The notes under the pieces: model-generated | Databases searched by the model: none | Seen by the model: only the letters and a program-made list of their open reading frames with translations | What the model was told of the DNA's origin: nothing | Assembly: GCA_029260435.1 (NCBI GenBank) | Contig: JAJDDG010000172.1 | Span: 1 to 55,161, forward strand | From: Phycisphaerales bacterium | GTDB lineage: Bacteria > Planctomycetota > Phycisphaerae > Phycisphaerales > UBA1924 | Direction of reading: 5' to 3' | Length of the DNA: 55,161 bases | Position numbers and translations under genes: made by a program | In this document: one piece after another, positions 20,116-28,765 of the stretch | How positions within the stretch are numbered: position 1 is the first letter of the stretch | Layout of the letters: each line of letters opens with the position of its first letter

Positions 20116-20376
20116 ATGGGTGCATTACCGCGAGTGAATGATGAGAGGTTGGGGATTACACTGCCGGGGGCATTGCTGGAGGCGTTGCGGGAGTACGCCA
20201 AGCGGCGGGGGGTGTCGGTCGCTGAGGCTGTTCGGCAGGCGTTGCGGGTTGCGGTTGGGGAGGTGGAGGACGCGGGAGGTGGTGGGGAGGATGTGCCACA
20301 AGACCCGAGCCAGCCCCCGAGCGAACCTCCCCAATCGCAAAGCGGGGGCATGCCGTCCGAGTACCAACGGAGCTAA
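20116..20376 (+). CDS. Ribbon-helix-helix (CopG/Arc-type) regulator, 86 aa
   Basis: Residues 8-50 form a CopG-like RHH domain: strand RLGITLP, helix LLEALREYAKRRGV, then SVAEAVRQALRVAVGEV. The C-terminal 35 residues are Gly/Pro/Gln-rich and probably disordered. AAGGAGG lies 8 bases before the ATG, so expression can be strong. It sits directly behind the array of 11-bp repeats at 20027-20092, the arrangement of autoregulated RHH repressors, and opens the rightward arm. It may time early-to-late transcription or control replication; the former is favoured. Confidence 0.8.
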   Translation: MGALPRVNDERLGITLPGALLEALREYAKRRGVSVAEAVRQALRVAVGEVEDAGGGGEDVPQDPSQPPSEPPQSQSGGMPSEYQRS

Positions 20377-20441
20377 GGATTGAAGCGTATGATGGATCAG
20401 GTGCGGGAAATGAGGGCTGAGGCCGGCGTGGTCGAATCCCC

Positions 20442-20470
20442 TTGACACCACCGCCCTTGGCGCCCACACT
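20442..20470 (+). promoter_or_regulatory. Possible late promoter before terminase
   Basis: TTGACA (20442-20447), 17-base spacer, CACACT (20465-20470). The -35 is perfect and set in CCCTTGACACC as in the promoter at 18298; the -10 is weak (three of six), so an activator may be needed. Confidence 0.45.
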
Positions 20471-20495
20471 CAGGTCTGGTCAATTCGTGGTCCTC

Positions 20496-20535
20496 GGCGG
20501 GGCTGGGCACGCAGCAGAGCGTCCCTAGCCCCGCC
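20496..20535 (+). promoter_or_regulatory. Leader hairpin upstream of terminase small subunit
   Basis: GGCGGGGCT (20496-20504) pairs with AGCCCCGCC (20527-20535) around a 22-base loop. It lies in the untranslated 20377-20621 stretch, which has no gene, and could be an attenuator or a terminator of the short RHH transcript. Confidence 0.5.
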
Positions 20536-20621
20536 CTCCGCGCCCAGGGCGCACCGCAGGCGAGCGGCCAAGTGGCACACCCCAGTACGTGGCACACGCA
20601 CCCAGGCACACGGCACGCCCA

Positions 20622-21395
20622 GTGAGTACCACGGAACGGACGATCATCCCGGCAGGCGGCGATGCCGCCCCGGCACGCCCCGCGAAGCCCAGGCTCAGCG
20701 CCACTGATAAACGTGCCCTCGCCGCGGACCTCGTGAACAGCCGCACCACGCTCGCCGAGGCCGCCGAGCGACACGGGTACACACTCGCCGGCATGCGCGC
20801 CCTCACCACCCGAGACACGTTCGTCCGGGAGTACCTCGAGCCAGCCGAGGCCACCCACGCTGCCTACGCGGCCCGCGCCGTCGCGAAGCTCGCCGTGGCC
20901 ACCGAGGCCGCCGTGGACGGCATCATCCGCACAGCCAGGGGGGACGACGACGACAAGCTCACTTTCGATGCTCGCCGGGACATCCTCGACCGCGCCGGCG
21001 TGCGCCCCCCCAAAGACCCCGAAGCCGCCACCAACATCGAAGTCAACGTCCACCAAACCGCCCAAGTCACCAACGTCCTCTCGTCCATCACCCAGTCCGT
21101 GGATAAATTCCGCAAGACCTTCGGCGGCACCGGCACCCTGGAGTACGACTTCACCGACCACCTCGCGCACGGCGCCGAGGGGCTCGAAATGCCAGCCCCG
21201 AGCGCCGCGGCCCAGGCTATCGCCAAGCAGGCCGCAGAGGATCTGGGGGTGGAGGGGACAGCCTCAGGAGAGGCTTCTAGCCCCCAGAGCGAGCCTCCCC
21301 ACACAGACAGTACCATCCTCGAAAACGATCCGCAAGGGGGTCCGGGCGAGCCCCGCACCGAAGGTGCCGAAAGCCCCGAGGGGGGCGGCTCGTGA
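20622..21395 (+). CDS. Terminase small subunit-like protein
   Basis: 257 aa from the GTG at 20622; an in-frame GTG at 20589 would add 11 residues, and neither has a clear ribosome binding site. An N-terminal helix-turn-helix (SATDKRALAADLVNSRTTLA, then EAAERHGYTLAGMRAL) is followed by helices with RDTFVREYL and FDARRDILDRAGVR, the order of phage small terminases that recognise packaging sites. The C-terminal 70 residues are low complexity. Its stop overlaps the large subunit start by 4 bases (GTGA), supporting the pairing. Confidence 0.7.
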   Translation: MSTTERTIIPAGGDAAPARPAKPRLSATDKRALAADLVNSRTTLAEAAERHGYTLAGMRALTTRDTFVREYLEPAEATHAAYAARAVAKLAVATEAAVDGIIRTARGDDDDKLTFDARRDILDRAGVRPPKDPEAATNIEVNVHQTAQVTNVLSSITQSVDKFRKTFGGTGTLEYDFTDHLAHGAEGLEMPAPSAAAQAIAKQAAEDLGVEGTASGEASSPQSEPPHTDSTILENDPQGGPGEPRTEGAESPEGGGS

Positions 21396-23152
21396 GCATG
21401 CCCGTGCCGGGCGCCGCCCCGAGCATCGACCCCACGGGGTTCGAGGCCGGCCCCGTCGGCGCGGATTTTCTCGCCTCCCCCGGTGCCAGCATCCTGGATG
21501 CGAGCCAAGCCCAGATCAGCGCCCTCCGCAAGGAGTTGGATAGCTCCCTGTTGTTCTTCGTCGGCATGTTCTTCGACTACCCCGAGTTCAACCCGGCGTG
21601 GCACGGTCCGATTTGCTCGTTCATTGGCCGTTGGGGGGAGCCTGGCTGGAAGCGACTCGGGATACAGATCCCGAGGGACGCGGGAAAAACCACGATAGCA
21701 ACGCGGGCCAACTCCCTCTGGCAGTGTGCCCGCGACCCCGGCCACAACCCCCGCATCGGCATCTACCATGCCAACGAAAAGAAAGCCAAGCTCTGGATCC
21801 GCGGGCTCCGCGAAATCGTCGAGAGCAGCCTCGTGTTCCAGATCGTCTACGCCGACATGCTCCCGCCTGGCCTCGGCCTACTCAACGCCGACGGCACTTT
21901 CAAACGCAAAGGCGATCGGGACTCCGTGCCCCGCGGCTGGCGCTGGAGCGATGCAGAGCTGCAATTCAATCGCACCGGCAAGGGCATGGTCGAGCCCAGC
22001 ATAGGCGCGTTCGGCGTCACCGGCTCCAACCAGGGCTACCACTTCACCCACATCATCAAAGACGACATCATCGGCCAAAACGAAGCCGACTCCGAGACCG
22101 AGATGCAACGTGCCAAGGAGTGGGTAGACACAGCCCGGTTCTTGGAGAGCCCCGCCGGCGCTGGCAACGATCTCTTTGTCTACACCCGCTGGACCTACAA
22201 CGACTGCTACCGACACTTCCGCGAGCAATGGCCGGATGAGTACCAAATCTATGCGCGCAAGGCGCTAGAGCAGGACCCAACAACCGGGAAGGAGCATTCT
22301 TCGTTCCCACCCAAGTGGTCCAACCAGTTCCTCCAAGCCGAACGCGAGCGCGACCCGTACGAGTTCAACCGACAGTACCAATCAACGCCACAAGCGGGGC
22401 GCGAGACCGCCTTTGACCCCGCCTGGAACCGCTACGGCCGAGTCACCGAGCGCGCCGGCTACCGCCGCTTCACCATCAACGACGACAGCTACGACGAAAC
22501 CATCTCCCGGTGCGAGGACGAGCCCAAGGCACCCCAGGTCAGCTACCTCGATGCCTGCGACGGAGTGCTGTTCTGGGATCCCGCCCCCAGCGAGCAGGCC
22601 GACCGCAATAGGGAACGCAATGCGAGGAACGGGAAGGTGGCTGTGCTCCTCGACCCCTGGGGCCGCTACCTCATCGTCGAAGCCACCGGCACCCGCCACG
22701 ACCCGCTCCCGGAACTCCATCACACCATCCAAATGGCAGAGCGCTGGGGCATCAGCAAAATCGCCGTCGAGGAAGTCAACTTCTCCAAGGTGTACAAGCA
22801 CTTTGGGAATCACCTATTGGCCACAGACCCCCGGTACCAAGGACTCAACATTGTGTTCCTCCCCCAGAAACGCCCTCGGTCCGAGAAAGATACCCGCATC
22901 GCAGGCCTCATGCCGGACTGGAGCGCAGGCTTCGTGTACCTCAACGAAGGCACTACGGAGCAGCTCATCACCGAGGCCCGCGAGTACCCCTTCTCCGCCA
23001 CCCGCGATATCCTCGACGCATTCGCCTCCCGCACCAACGAACCCGTCGCACTCACCACTCCCATGACCTATACCCAACTCCAACAGCGCGACGCGGGCGA
23101 TGCTATGCGGGCGGCGGGGTTGGACGGTCGGGACGCAGTGACAGGATACTGA
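21392..23152 (+). CDS. Terminase large subunit (ATPase and nuclease)
   Basis: 586 aa packaging motor. The Walker A-like IPRDAGKTTIAT at residues 93-104 is the R-x-x-G-K-[ST] form typical of terminases. THIIKDDIIGQNEAD, about 130 residues later, is the Walker B region with catalytic acid and coupling motif. The C-terminal RNase H-like nuclease has FWDPAPSEQAD near residue 393, LLDPWGRYLIVEATG, and late Asp residues near DILDAFA. GTG start in an overlap with the small subunit. It docks on the portal and cuts concatemeric DNA. Confidence 0.93.
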   Translation: MSMPVPGAAPSIDPTGFEAGPVGADFLASPGASILDASQAQISALRKELDSSLLFFVGMFFDYPEFNPAWHGPICSFIGRWGEPGWKRLGIQIPRDAGKTTIATRANSLWQCARDPGHNPRIGIYHANEKKAKLWIRGLREIVESSLVFQIVYADMLPPGLGLLNADGTFKRKGDRDSVPRGWRWSDAELQFNRTGKGMVEPSIGAFGVTGSNQGYHFTHIIKDDIIGQNEADSETEMQRAKEWVDTARFLESPAGAGNDLFVYTRWTYNDCYRHFREQWPDEYQIYARKALEQDPTTGKEHSSFPPKWSNQFLQAERERDPYEFNRQYQSTPQAGRETAFDPAWNRYGRVTERAGYRRFTINDDSYDETISRCEDEPKAPQVSYLDACDGVLFWDPAPSEQADRNRERNARNGKVAVLLDPWGRYLIVEATGTRHDPLPELHHTIQMAERWGISKIAVEEVNFSKVYKHFGNHLLATDPRYQGLNIVFLPQKRPRSEKDTRIAGLMPDWSAGFVYLNEGTTEQLITEAREYPFSATRDILDAFASRTNEPVALTTPMTYTQLQQRDAGDAMRAAGLDGRDAVTGY

Positions 23153-23156
23153 ACCC

Positions 23157-23405
23157 ATGGCAAAACTGAGATGGTACATGGACGTAGACACCCTCCACAC
23201 CTACCGCACCCTCGTCCAACGGCTGAATGATGCTATGACTGAGGACGACGTGCTGGCCACGCAGGAGGCCCGGGAGTTGATACTGGCGCTGCCCGGACGC
23301 CCCAACAGCACCGAGGGAGACACCGTAGTCCCCACCCTCGTCACTGAATCCAGCAAAGTCATCGTGGGCGGCCCGATGGCCAACCCCACGGCCATCATCC
23401 ACTAG
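23157..23405 (+). CDS. Hypothetical protein, 82 aa
   Basis: Short alpha/beta protein: YMDVDTLHTYRTLVQRLNDA then helix LATQEARELILALP and a Thr/Val-rich end. It follows the terminase by 4 bases. Perhaps a small virion or packaging accessory; no family recognised. Confidence 0.6.
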   Translation: MAKLRWYMDVDTLHTYRTLVQRLNDAMTEDDVLATQEARELILALPGRPNSTEGDTVVPTLVTESSKVIVGGPMANPTAIIH

Positions 23406-23428
23406 CAACACCCAGGAGTCCCCTCCCC

Positions 23429-23989
23429 ATGCCCAAGACCCTCACCGCCAAAGAAATCGCAGCAGCCCAGGCCGCAGCCTCCGAGCCGCAGGCTCCGTCG
23501 GGGGGCGCAGACGCACTAGCCCCTGCCCCGCCCGCGCCGCAGGCGCCGTCAACCGACACACCCGTGGGCGCAGCCCCGGCTCCGTCCGAAGCGGACGGTC
23601 TGGGGGTAGCGGAGGTGCCCACCGGCGCAGTGCCGCTGCCCATCGGCAACTTCTCCCATTACCCGACGATGCCACAGTTGCTCAGGACGGGCGGCTCCGT
23701 CGGCATCACCTACTTCGGCGTCCACCCCAACAACCTCGCGGGCTTCGAGCACGGCACCCACCCCCTCGCCCTTGGCTTCCGCTGGGGCCGCATCGAGGCC
23801 CTGCCCACGTTCCAGATCCACGGACCCGCCGGCCCAAGCGACGTGATCTTGGTGGGCGCCGGCAAGGTGGTCACGCAGGCCGACCCCGCCAACGGCATCC
23901 GCAGGGTCCTCTATGATCCCGAAATCGAAACCACCACTGGGCTCAAGCGACCGGACACCATGGTCCCAAACGCGGCCCCGACCGCATAA
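23429..23989 (+). CDS. Hypothetical protein, 186 aa, Ala/Pro-rich N-terminus
   Basis: Residues 1-70 are Ala/Pro repeats, probably unstructured. The rest is beta-rich: LRTGGSVGITYFGVHPNNLA, LGFRWGRIEALPTFQIHGPA, DVILVGAGKVVTQADP. The gene lies between terminase and portal, so a minor head protein is plausible. Confidence 0.6.
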   Translation: MPKTLTAKEIAAAQAAASEPQAPSGGADALAPAPPAPQAPSTDTPVGAAPAPSEADGLGVAEVPTGAVPLPIGNFSHYPTMPQLLRTGGSVGITYFGVHPNNLAGFEHGTHPLALGFRWGRIEALPTFQIHGPAGPSDVILVGAGKVVTQADPANGIRRVLYDPEIETTTGLKRPDTMVPNAAPTA

Positions 23990-24001
23990 GGACATAATCA
24001 A

Positions 24002-24331
24002 ATGGGTACACCTCCTCCGAAGAAACCGAGTAAGGGAGTATTGGCTGCTAGAAAGCGCGCCCGTGCGACGAGGACAAAACACAGTGTCACGGGCGAGGTG
24101 ATTCTACCTGGAATTGGCGAGACACGGATTCCTGCCGACCAACGTACTAGGCGCGGATTTGGCCAACAACTACCCGGTGAGCAACACGGTCGGCGCAGTT
24201 TCACAACTGATGAACTCATCTTGTCTAAAACGTCAAAAAGTCGCATCAAGGGTGTGAAGGACCGCAAGGCCCGTATTCTGGCGGCGAAAGCCGCGGCTAA
24301 TTTGACACGTCGCAAACCCAAGAAGAAGTAG
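24002..24331 (+). CDS. Basic small protein, 109 aa
   Basis: Very Lys/Arg-rich at both ends (MGTPPPKKPSKGVLAARKRA; AANLTRRKPKKK), with a small beta core ILPGIGETRIPADQRTRRGF. Codons are less GC-rich than in the flanking genes. It may bind nucleic acid inside the head; unknown family. Confidence 0.6.
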   Translation: MGTPPPKKPSKGVLAARKRARATRTKHSVTGEVILPGIGETRIPADQRTRRGFGQQLPGEQHGRRSFTTDELILSKTSKSRIKGVKDRKARILAAKAAANLTRRKPKKK

Positions 24332-24342
24332 AGGCCCACCCT

Positions 24343-26349
24343 GTGCCCAACACCACCGCCCTCGCCCCCGGCGATAAAGTCCAACTCTCTGAGCCCCAGC
24401 GCACCGCCCTCGGTCGCCAGTGCCGAGACCTGTGCCAAGACCTAGAGCAACAGCACTCCGTCTTCATCCGCAACATCGGCACATGGTGGAAGTGGTACAA
24501 CGCGGAGCCGGACGTGGCCCGGCGCAGCACCCCGTGGCACGGCAGCTCGAACATCGTCGTGCCGTTCATTCGCTCCCAGGCGGACTCCCTCGCGTCCCGA
24601 GCGATCCTCACCGTCTTCAACGGCTCCAAGCTCTGGCACAACGGCCCCATCGAGAACCAGTTCTTCAAAGACCGCGCCGACCCGTTCCTCGACTACATGA
24701 ACCGCTCCGCCAACACCCCGTTCAACACGTTCAACGCGGGCGAGGCCGCGATCACGGAGCAGTACGTCATCGGCGAGGCAGTGCTCTACCAACGCCACGT
24801 CCGCCGGGAACGCTACATCGTCCCGCCCCGCAACCCGGGCGCCCCGGTGAAGGTCAGCTACGGCGAGTCCGTCGAACTCCTCCACACCCCCCGCGAGCAG
24901 TGCCTTTGGCCCCGCGGCGTCCCCATCCGGGAGGCGGAGGTAATCGCCCGACAAGTCTACCTGAGCCCGATCGAACTCGTGCGCCAAGCCAAACTCGACA
25001 ACTGGGACCCCGGCGCCACCGAGCGTGCCCTCGGCCAACGCGGTATCGAAGGCCCCACCGAGTCCACCTACCGCGAACGCCAAGCCTCCATGGGTGCACA
25101 CACCGACGCCGGGGGCCAATTCGAGCCCCACGACATCCGCGAACTATGGCTCGACTGGAAACTCTTCCGCAACCTCGACGGTATGGGCGGCGTCGCCAAG
25201 ATCAACCGCATCCTCGACGCAGACGTAGGCGACGAAGTGACCGTCCCCGTCATCGTCACCCTGCACCGCATCACCGGGGAGGTCCTCAACGCCACCTACT
25301 CCCCCTACCTCACCCCGGGCTGGCCCTTCTACGAACTCCACTACCGAAAGCTCTCCGGCCCCGGCAACGGCTCCCACGGCATCGCCAAGATCGGCGAGCA
25401 TATCCAGCGCGGCCTCAGCACCATCATCAACCAATCCGTCGATGCGGTGACCCTCAACAACTCCCTCAAGGCCTTCACCACCGACCGCGACCTCGCCAAC
25501 CGCACCTGGGTCCCCAACACCATGACCCTGGTCAAGTCCTTCGACTCCCTCCAGTTCGAGAACACCGGCACCCCAGTCCAACCCGACATCGCCGTCGCCA
25601 ACATGCTCCAAGCCATGGGCGAGCGCGCCATCGGGCAGAGCGATCCGAACTTGGGGCGGGAGACTCGCCTCGGCGGCCACCCCCAACCGGCGACTAACTT
25701 CCTCGGGTTGCTGGAGCAAGCGCAAATCCTCAACACCCGCCCCATGAAGTCCATTCGGAGTGCTTTCTCTGCCATGGGCGAAGACCGTGCCATGATGTTC
25801 CAGCAGTTCGAGCGCAACGCCGGCGGCTGGATCGGCAGCACCTTCGACCCCGACGACGCCCAGAAGATCATGGAAGTCCTCAGCGCCCCCATGCCCGCCC
25901 CGGGCCAACTCCCCTTCGACCTCCGTGCCATGAGCGAACTGCACAACCCGGACGCAGAGCGCAAAAAGTCCCTGCTCGTGTACCAAGTCACCAAGGACTA
26001 CTACGCGACCCTGATGAAGTTCGTCGAGGTCGCCGCCAATCCCCAGATCCAACCCCCCATGAAAAAGGTCGCCGCCCGGGCCGTGTTCGCCATGGGCGAC
26101 TCCATGAAACGCTTCCTAGAGAACTCCGACATCGACGAGGTAGAACAGTATGTCATCCAAGCCCAGTCCCAGCAGCAAGCCGACACCGCTCAGCTCGGGC
26201 GCGTCGCCCAGTTCGCCCAATCCCAGCTCGACGCAGCCGCAGCCGGGGCAGCCGGCAATGGCGCAATCCCCGCCGGAGCCGGAGGCCCTGAGTCCGGCCC
26301 AATCGGCGGCCAGCTCCCTGAACCGGCTGTTGGAGGGTTTGCAGGGTGA
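24343..26349 (+). CDS. Portal protein
   Basis: 668 aa, GTG start. The N-terminal helix with WWKWYNAEP, then STPWHGSSNIVVPFIRSQAD, is the opening seen in portal proteins of many podoviruses. The core includes RERYIVPPRNPG and FYELHYRKLSG strands, and helical stem segments follow (QRGLSTIINQSVDAVTLNNS). The C-terminal helix (EVEQYVIQAQSQQQADTAQL) and Gly/Ala tail would form the crown/barrel. It forms the dodecameric vertex ring for DNA passage. Its 3' end is overlapped by the next gene. Confidence 0.88.
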   Translation: MPNTTALAPGDKVQLSEPQRTALGRQCRDLCQDLEQQHSVFIRNIGTWWKWYNAEPDVARRSTPWHGSSNIVVPFIRSQADSLASRAILTVFNGSKLWHNGPIENQFFKDRADPFLDYMNRSANTPFNTFNAGEAAITEQYVIGEAVLYQRHVRRERYIVPPRNPGAPVKVSYGESVELLHTPREQCLWPRGVPIREAEVIARQVYLSPIELVRQAKLDNWDPGATERALGQRGIEGPTESTYRERQASMGAHTDAGGQFEPHDIRELWLDWKLFRNLDGMGGVAKINRILDADVGDEVTVPVIVTLHRITGEVLNATYSPYLTPGWPFYELHYRKLSGPGNGSHGIAKIGEHIQRGLSTIINQSVDAVTLNNSLKAFTTDRDLANRTWVPNTMTLVKSFDSLQFENTGTPVQPDIAVANMLQAMGERAIGQSDPNLGRETRLGGHPQPATNFLGLLEQAQILNTRPMKSIRSAFSAMGEDRAMMFQQFERNAGGWIGSTFDPDDAQKIMEVLSAPMPAPGQLPFDLRAMSELHNPDAERKKSLLVYQVTKDYYATLMKFVEVAANPQIQPPMKKVAARAVFAMGDSMKRFLENSDIDEVEQYVIQAQSQQQADTAQLGRVAQFAQSQLDAAAAGAAGNGAIPAGAGGPESGPIGGQLPEPAVGGFAG

Positions 26350-26635
26350 GCCGTGGGACAGGTACCGAGCCGCCATCCTCGACCTCCTCGACGCCTGCAT
26401 TGACAAGCTCCTCGACCCCGACACCCCCACCGCGGAGGTGCCCGTGTTCCGTTCCCAAGCCCACCTCTACCGGACCCTCGTGTTCGACATTCCCGTCCGC
26501 CTATACACCGAGTCCCGCACGGACCTCGACCGGCTCCGACAGAACGAACTCGAAGCCGACGCCCCCACCACCGACCCGTCGGGCATGCCGCTCGACGAAC
26601 CCGACCCGTGGCTCAACCCCCAGCAACCCAACTAG
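26258..26635 (+). CDS. Hypothetical protein overlapping the portal 3' end, 125 aa
   Basis: The frame is open from 26150, and the most likely start is the ATG at 26258 (MAQSPPEPEAL), giving a 92-base overlap with the portal gene in another frame. The protein is helical (AASSLNRLLEGLQGEPWDRY, LDLLDACIDKLLD) and ends with Pro-rich acidic sequence. The helical part looks genuine while the overlapped part is low complexity in both frames. Location suggests a small head protein. Confidence 0.6.
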   Translation: MAQSPPEPEALSPAQSAASSLNRLLEGLQGEPWDRYRAAILDLLDACIDKLLDPDTPTAEVPVFRSQAHLYRTLVFDIPVRLYTESRTDLDRLRQNELEADAPTTDPSGMPLDEPDPWLNPQQPN

Positions 26636-26647
26636 GAGACCCCTCCC

Positions 26648-27448
26648 ATGTCAACAGATCCGAACACGCCCACTCCCGAGACCCCGCCCGGAGGCGAAGG
26701 CGCCGGCACTACCACGCCCCCCGCCCTCACCGCTGACGCCGTTCGCGACCTCATCGCCGAGCCCATGTCCAACTTGGAGGCTCGGCTCTCGGAGATGGCG
26801 GACGCAGCCGAGGCACGGCAGGCCGCAGGCGCCACCGCAGCCGTGCAAGGCGACCCTGATCCTGCCGTCCCCCCCGCCGCCAAATCCGAAGAGGAACTCC
26901 AAGCCCTCATGGACGACCCCAAGGGTTGGTTCGAGGGCAAATTCATGGAGTCCGCCCGTGCCAACGTCGCCCCGGCCATGGCCGCCAACATGGAATCCCA
27001 GCGCGATTCCCTCATCTCCACCACCATCGAGCCCGAGTACGTCTCCACCTATGGCCAAGAGTTCTACGACGAGCACATCAAGCCGGCCCTCGTGGACCCC
27101 AAAGGCCCGCTCCGCACCATGGGCGTCGTTGAGCAAGCCAACGCGGCGAACATCCGCTCGGTGGTGGCGGGAGTCATCGGTGTTGCCTCCGACAACGACG
27201 AGAGCTTCAAGGCCATGGTCGAGGCGCGCACAGCCGCCACCAAGGAGAGGGAGGCCATGGCGTCCCCCGGGGGCCTCGGCACCGGCACCACCGGTAGCAC
27301 TGGGGCGCCCACGCTCAGCCCAGAGGCGCGAGCCTCGCTCACCCGCCTCCAAGACGCTGGTGTCCCCATCAACGAATCCACCATCACCGCAGCCATGGCC
27401 CGAGGCCCCAGCCTCGACGACTATCTCGCGGCTCAGAAGTCCAAGTAG
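26648..27448 (+). CDS. Scaffolding-like protein
   Basis: 266 aa, acidic and helical, with a disordered Pro/Gly N-terminus and a predicted coiled coil (VRDLIAEPMSNLEARLSEMA, then DAAEARQAAG). The C-terminal region ends in LDDYLAAQKSK, short and basic as in scaffolds that contact the coat protein. Its position between portal and capsid genes is the usual place of the scaffold. The assignment rests on composition and position. Confidence 0.65.
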   Translation: MSTDPNTPTPETPPGGEGAGTTTPPALTADAVRDLIAEPMSNLEARLSEMADAAEARQAAGATAAVQGDPDPAVPPAAKSEEELQALMDDPKGWFEGKFMESARANVAPAMAANMESQRDSLISTTIEPEYVSTYGQEFYDEHIKPALVDPKGPLRTMGVVEQANAANIRSVVAGVIGVASDNDESFKAMVEARTAATKEREAMASPGGLGTGTTGSTGAPTLSPEARASLTRLQDAGVPINESTITAAMARGPSLDDYLAAQKSK

Positions 27449-27501
27449 CCCCGGCCAAGCGGCCATTCCCTTAGCAATTCCCAACACTTAGGAGTCTCCC
27501 G

Positions 27502-27975
27502 ATGCCCTCCGACGGCACCCCCTACGCCACCTACGAACCCTCCCGCCCCGACGGCACGCGCCGCGACAACGTGCGCGGCACCCACGTCGGCCGTTTCGAT
27601 GTCCTCAACGTCGAGAACCCCGAGCCCGGCAAGGTCTATTACCACGCTCGGCACGACAAGCTCCGGGAGGCTGTCTACAGTGGGTGGAGGCCCACCCAAG
27701 CGTCCTCGGGCGTCGTGCGCCCCGAAACCACCCTCGACCCCAACTCCGGCACCCCCATCGACTCGGGCGACTACCGAGTGCAGGACGTGGTGCTCTGCGA
27801 GATGGACGAGGGCGAGTACGCCAAGTTCGACGAGCAGCGTCAGGTGCGGGCCGCCCGCCACCGTGGCGACCCGGCTGCCGAGTGGGCCGGCGGCTCCGAG
27901 GCCAAGTCCCTGGAAGAACAATACGAGCGCCACATCCTGTTCCAGGACTCCCGGCACAGCCTCCGCCGCAAATAG
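27502..27975 (+). CDS. Conserved phage head-region protein, 157 aa
   Basis: A charged protein with GRFDVLNVENPEPGKVYYHA, then RHDKLREAVYSGWRP; the Y-x-H/W-A-R-x-D-x-x-x-x-x-x-x-x-x-x-G-[WY] pattern recurs in small phage proteins near capsid genes. The C-terminus is helical (EEQYERHILFQDSRHSLRRK). GGAG lies about 8 bases upstream of the start. Role unknown. Confidence 0.6.
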   Translation: MPSDGTPYATYEPSRPDGTRRDNVRGTHVGRFDVLNVENPEPGKVYYHARHDKLREAVYSGWRPTQASSGVVRPETTLDPNSGTPIDSGDYRVQDVVLCEMDEGEYAKFDEQRQVRAARHRGDPAAEWAGGSEAKSLEEQYERHILFQDSRHSLRRK

Positions 27976-27989
27976 TTGCTCCCGGGGGG

Positions 27990-28018
27990 TTGACCCCCGC
28001 CCCCGCAGGGTGCATATT
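27990..28018 (+). promoter_or_regulatory. Probable capsid-gene promoter
   Basis: TTGACC (27990-27995), 17-base spacer, CATATT (28013-28018): five of six and four of six matches. It lies in the 217-base gap before the decoration and capsid genes, which would let these be made in excess over the terminase-portal genes. Confidence 0.5.
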
Positions 28019-28030
28019 CCGTCATACACG

Positions 28031-28044
28031 GTGCCACATGGCAC
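28031..28044. promoter_or_regulatory. Palindrome GTGCCA-ca-TGGCAC, possible operator
   Basis: A perfect 6-bp inverted repeat about 13 bases beyond the -10 box at 28013-28018, at the expected transcript start. It could be an operator or a short hairpin at the 5' end of the capsid mRNA. Confidence 0.4.
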
Positions 28045-28192
28045 ACAGGGCAAAGCGCCTAGCGCAGCGCCCGCAGGCCCAGGGCCTCCGACAGTTCAAG
28101 ACCCCCGCCACCCAGCCCCGGCGGACGCCACGACCACGGCCAAGGCCGCGCAAGTCGCACGGCCACTACTTGAACTATTCGGAGGACACCTC

Positions 28193-28762
28193 ATGGCAGT
28201 CCCGGCATTCGTCATCCACAAGGAGCCCACTTCGCTACTGCGTCGTGATGCCCCCCTTGCGGCCACCCAGACGTTCCTCGCGGGAGCACCCGTGCGGATG
28301 GTCTCCAACCAGCTCGCAACGTCCGTAGCGGACGGCACCGAAATCCTCGTTGCCGAATGCGTCGGCTTCGCGATCGAACCGGCCACCGGCATCACCGCTG
28401 GCTCCCGTGCAACCAACACGGCGAACGGATTCGGCGCAGTCACCAACGACAAGCGCACCTACATCCCGTTCTCTACCCCTGGCCTCCAGATCAAGACCAA
28501 GAACTTCTGGGTGACCACGGCCGCCGGCACCCTCGCTGTGCCTGACACCGCCAACATCGGCCTGACCTATCAGATCAGTGCCGAGAGTGCCACCAACAAC
28601 TGGGGAGTCGAAGAGACTGCCGCAGTGGCTGGCACTGACCTTGGCGCGTTCATCGTGGACGTGCTCGATGCCAACGAAGTCTCGATCCGCGTCTCCGGGG
28701 GCACCGGAGTCTGGGTCGTCTTCGCACCCGCCACGCTTGGCGCAGAAATCCAGGGGGCCTAA
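28193..28762 (+). CDS. Probable head decoration protein, 189 aa
   Basis: The ATG at 28193 has GGAGG about 9 bases upstream; the frame is open much further 5' but that part is Pro/Arg-rich shadow. The protein is almost all beta (VRMVSNQLATSVADGTEILV, YIPFSTPGLQIKTKNFWVTT, VSIRVSGGTGVWVVFAP), 4 bases before the major capsid gene. Capsid-stabilising or decoration proteins occupy this position and composition. No sequence family is asserted. Confidence 0.6.
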   Translation: MAVPAFVIHKEPTSLLRRDAPLAATQTFLAGAPVRMVSNQLATSVADGTEILVAECVGFAIEPATGITAGSRATNTANGFGAVTNDKRTYIPFSTPGLQIKTKNFWVTTAAGTLAVPDTANIGLTYQISAESATNNWGVEETAAVAGTDLGAFIVDVLDANEVSIRVSGGTGVWVVFAPATLGAEIQGA

Positions 28763-28765
28763 CCA

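Noticed and set aside
20397..21170. Leftward 257-codon frame opposite terminase small subunit
   Set aside because: Antisense Gly/Val/Arg-rich shadow of the terminase gene, against the direction of the arm.
26346..27491. Long rightward frame overlapping the scaffold gene
   Set aside because: Ser/Pro/Arg-rich shadow in another frame of the well-supported scaffold-like gene.
27599..28192. 5' extension of the decoration protein frame
   Set aside because: Overlaps the 157-aa gene, is low complexity, and the internal ATG at 28193 has a GGAGG site at good spacing.
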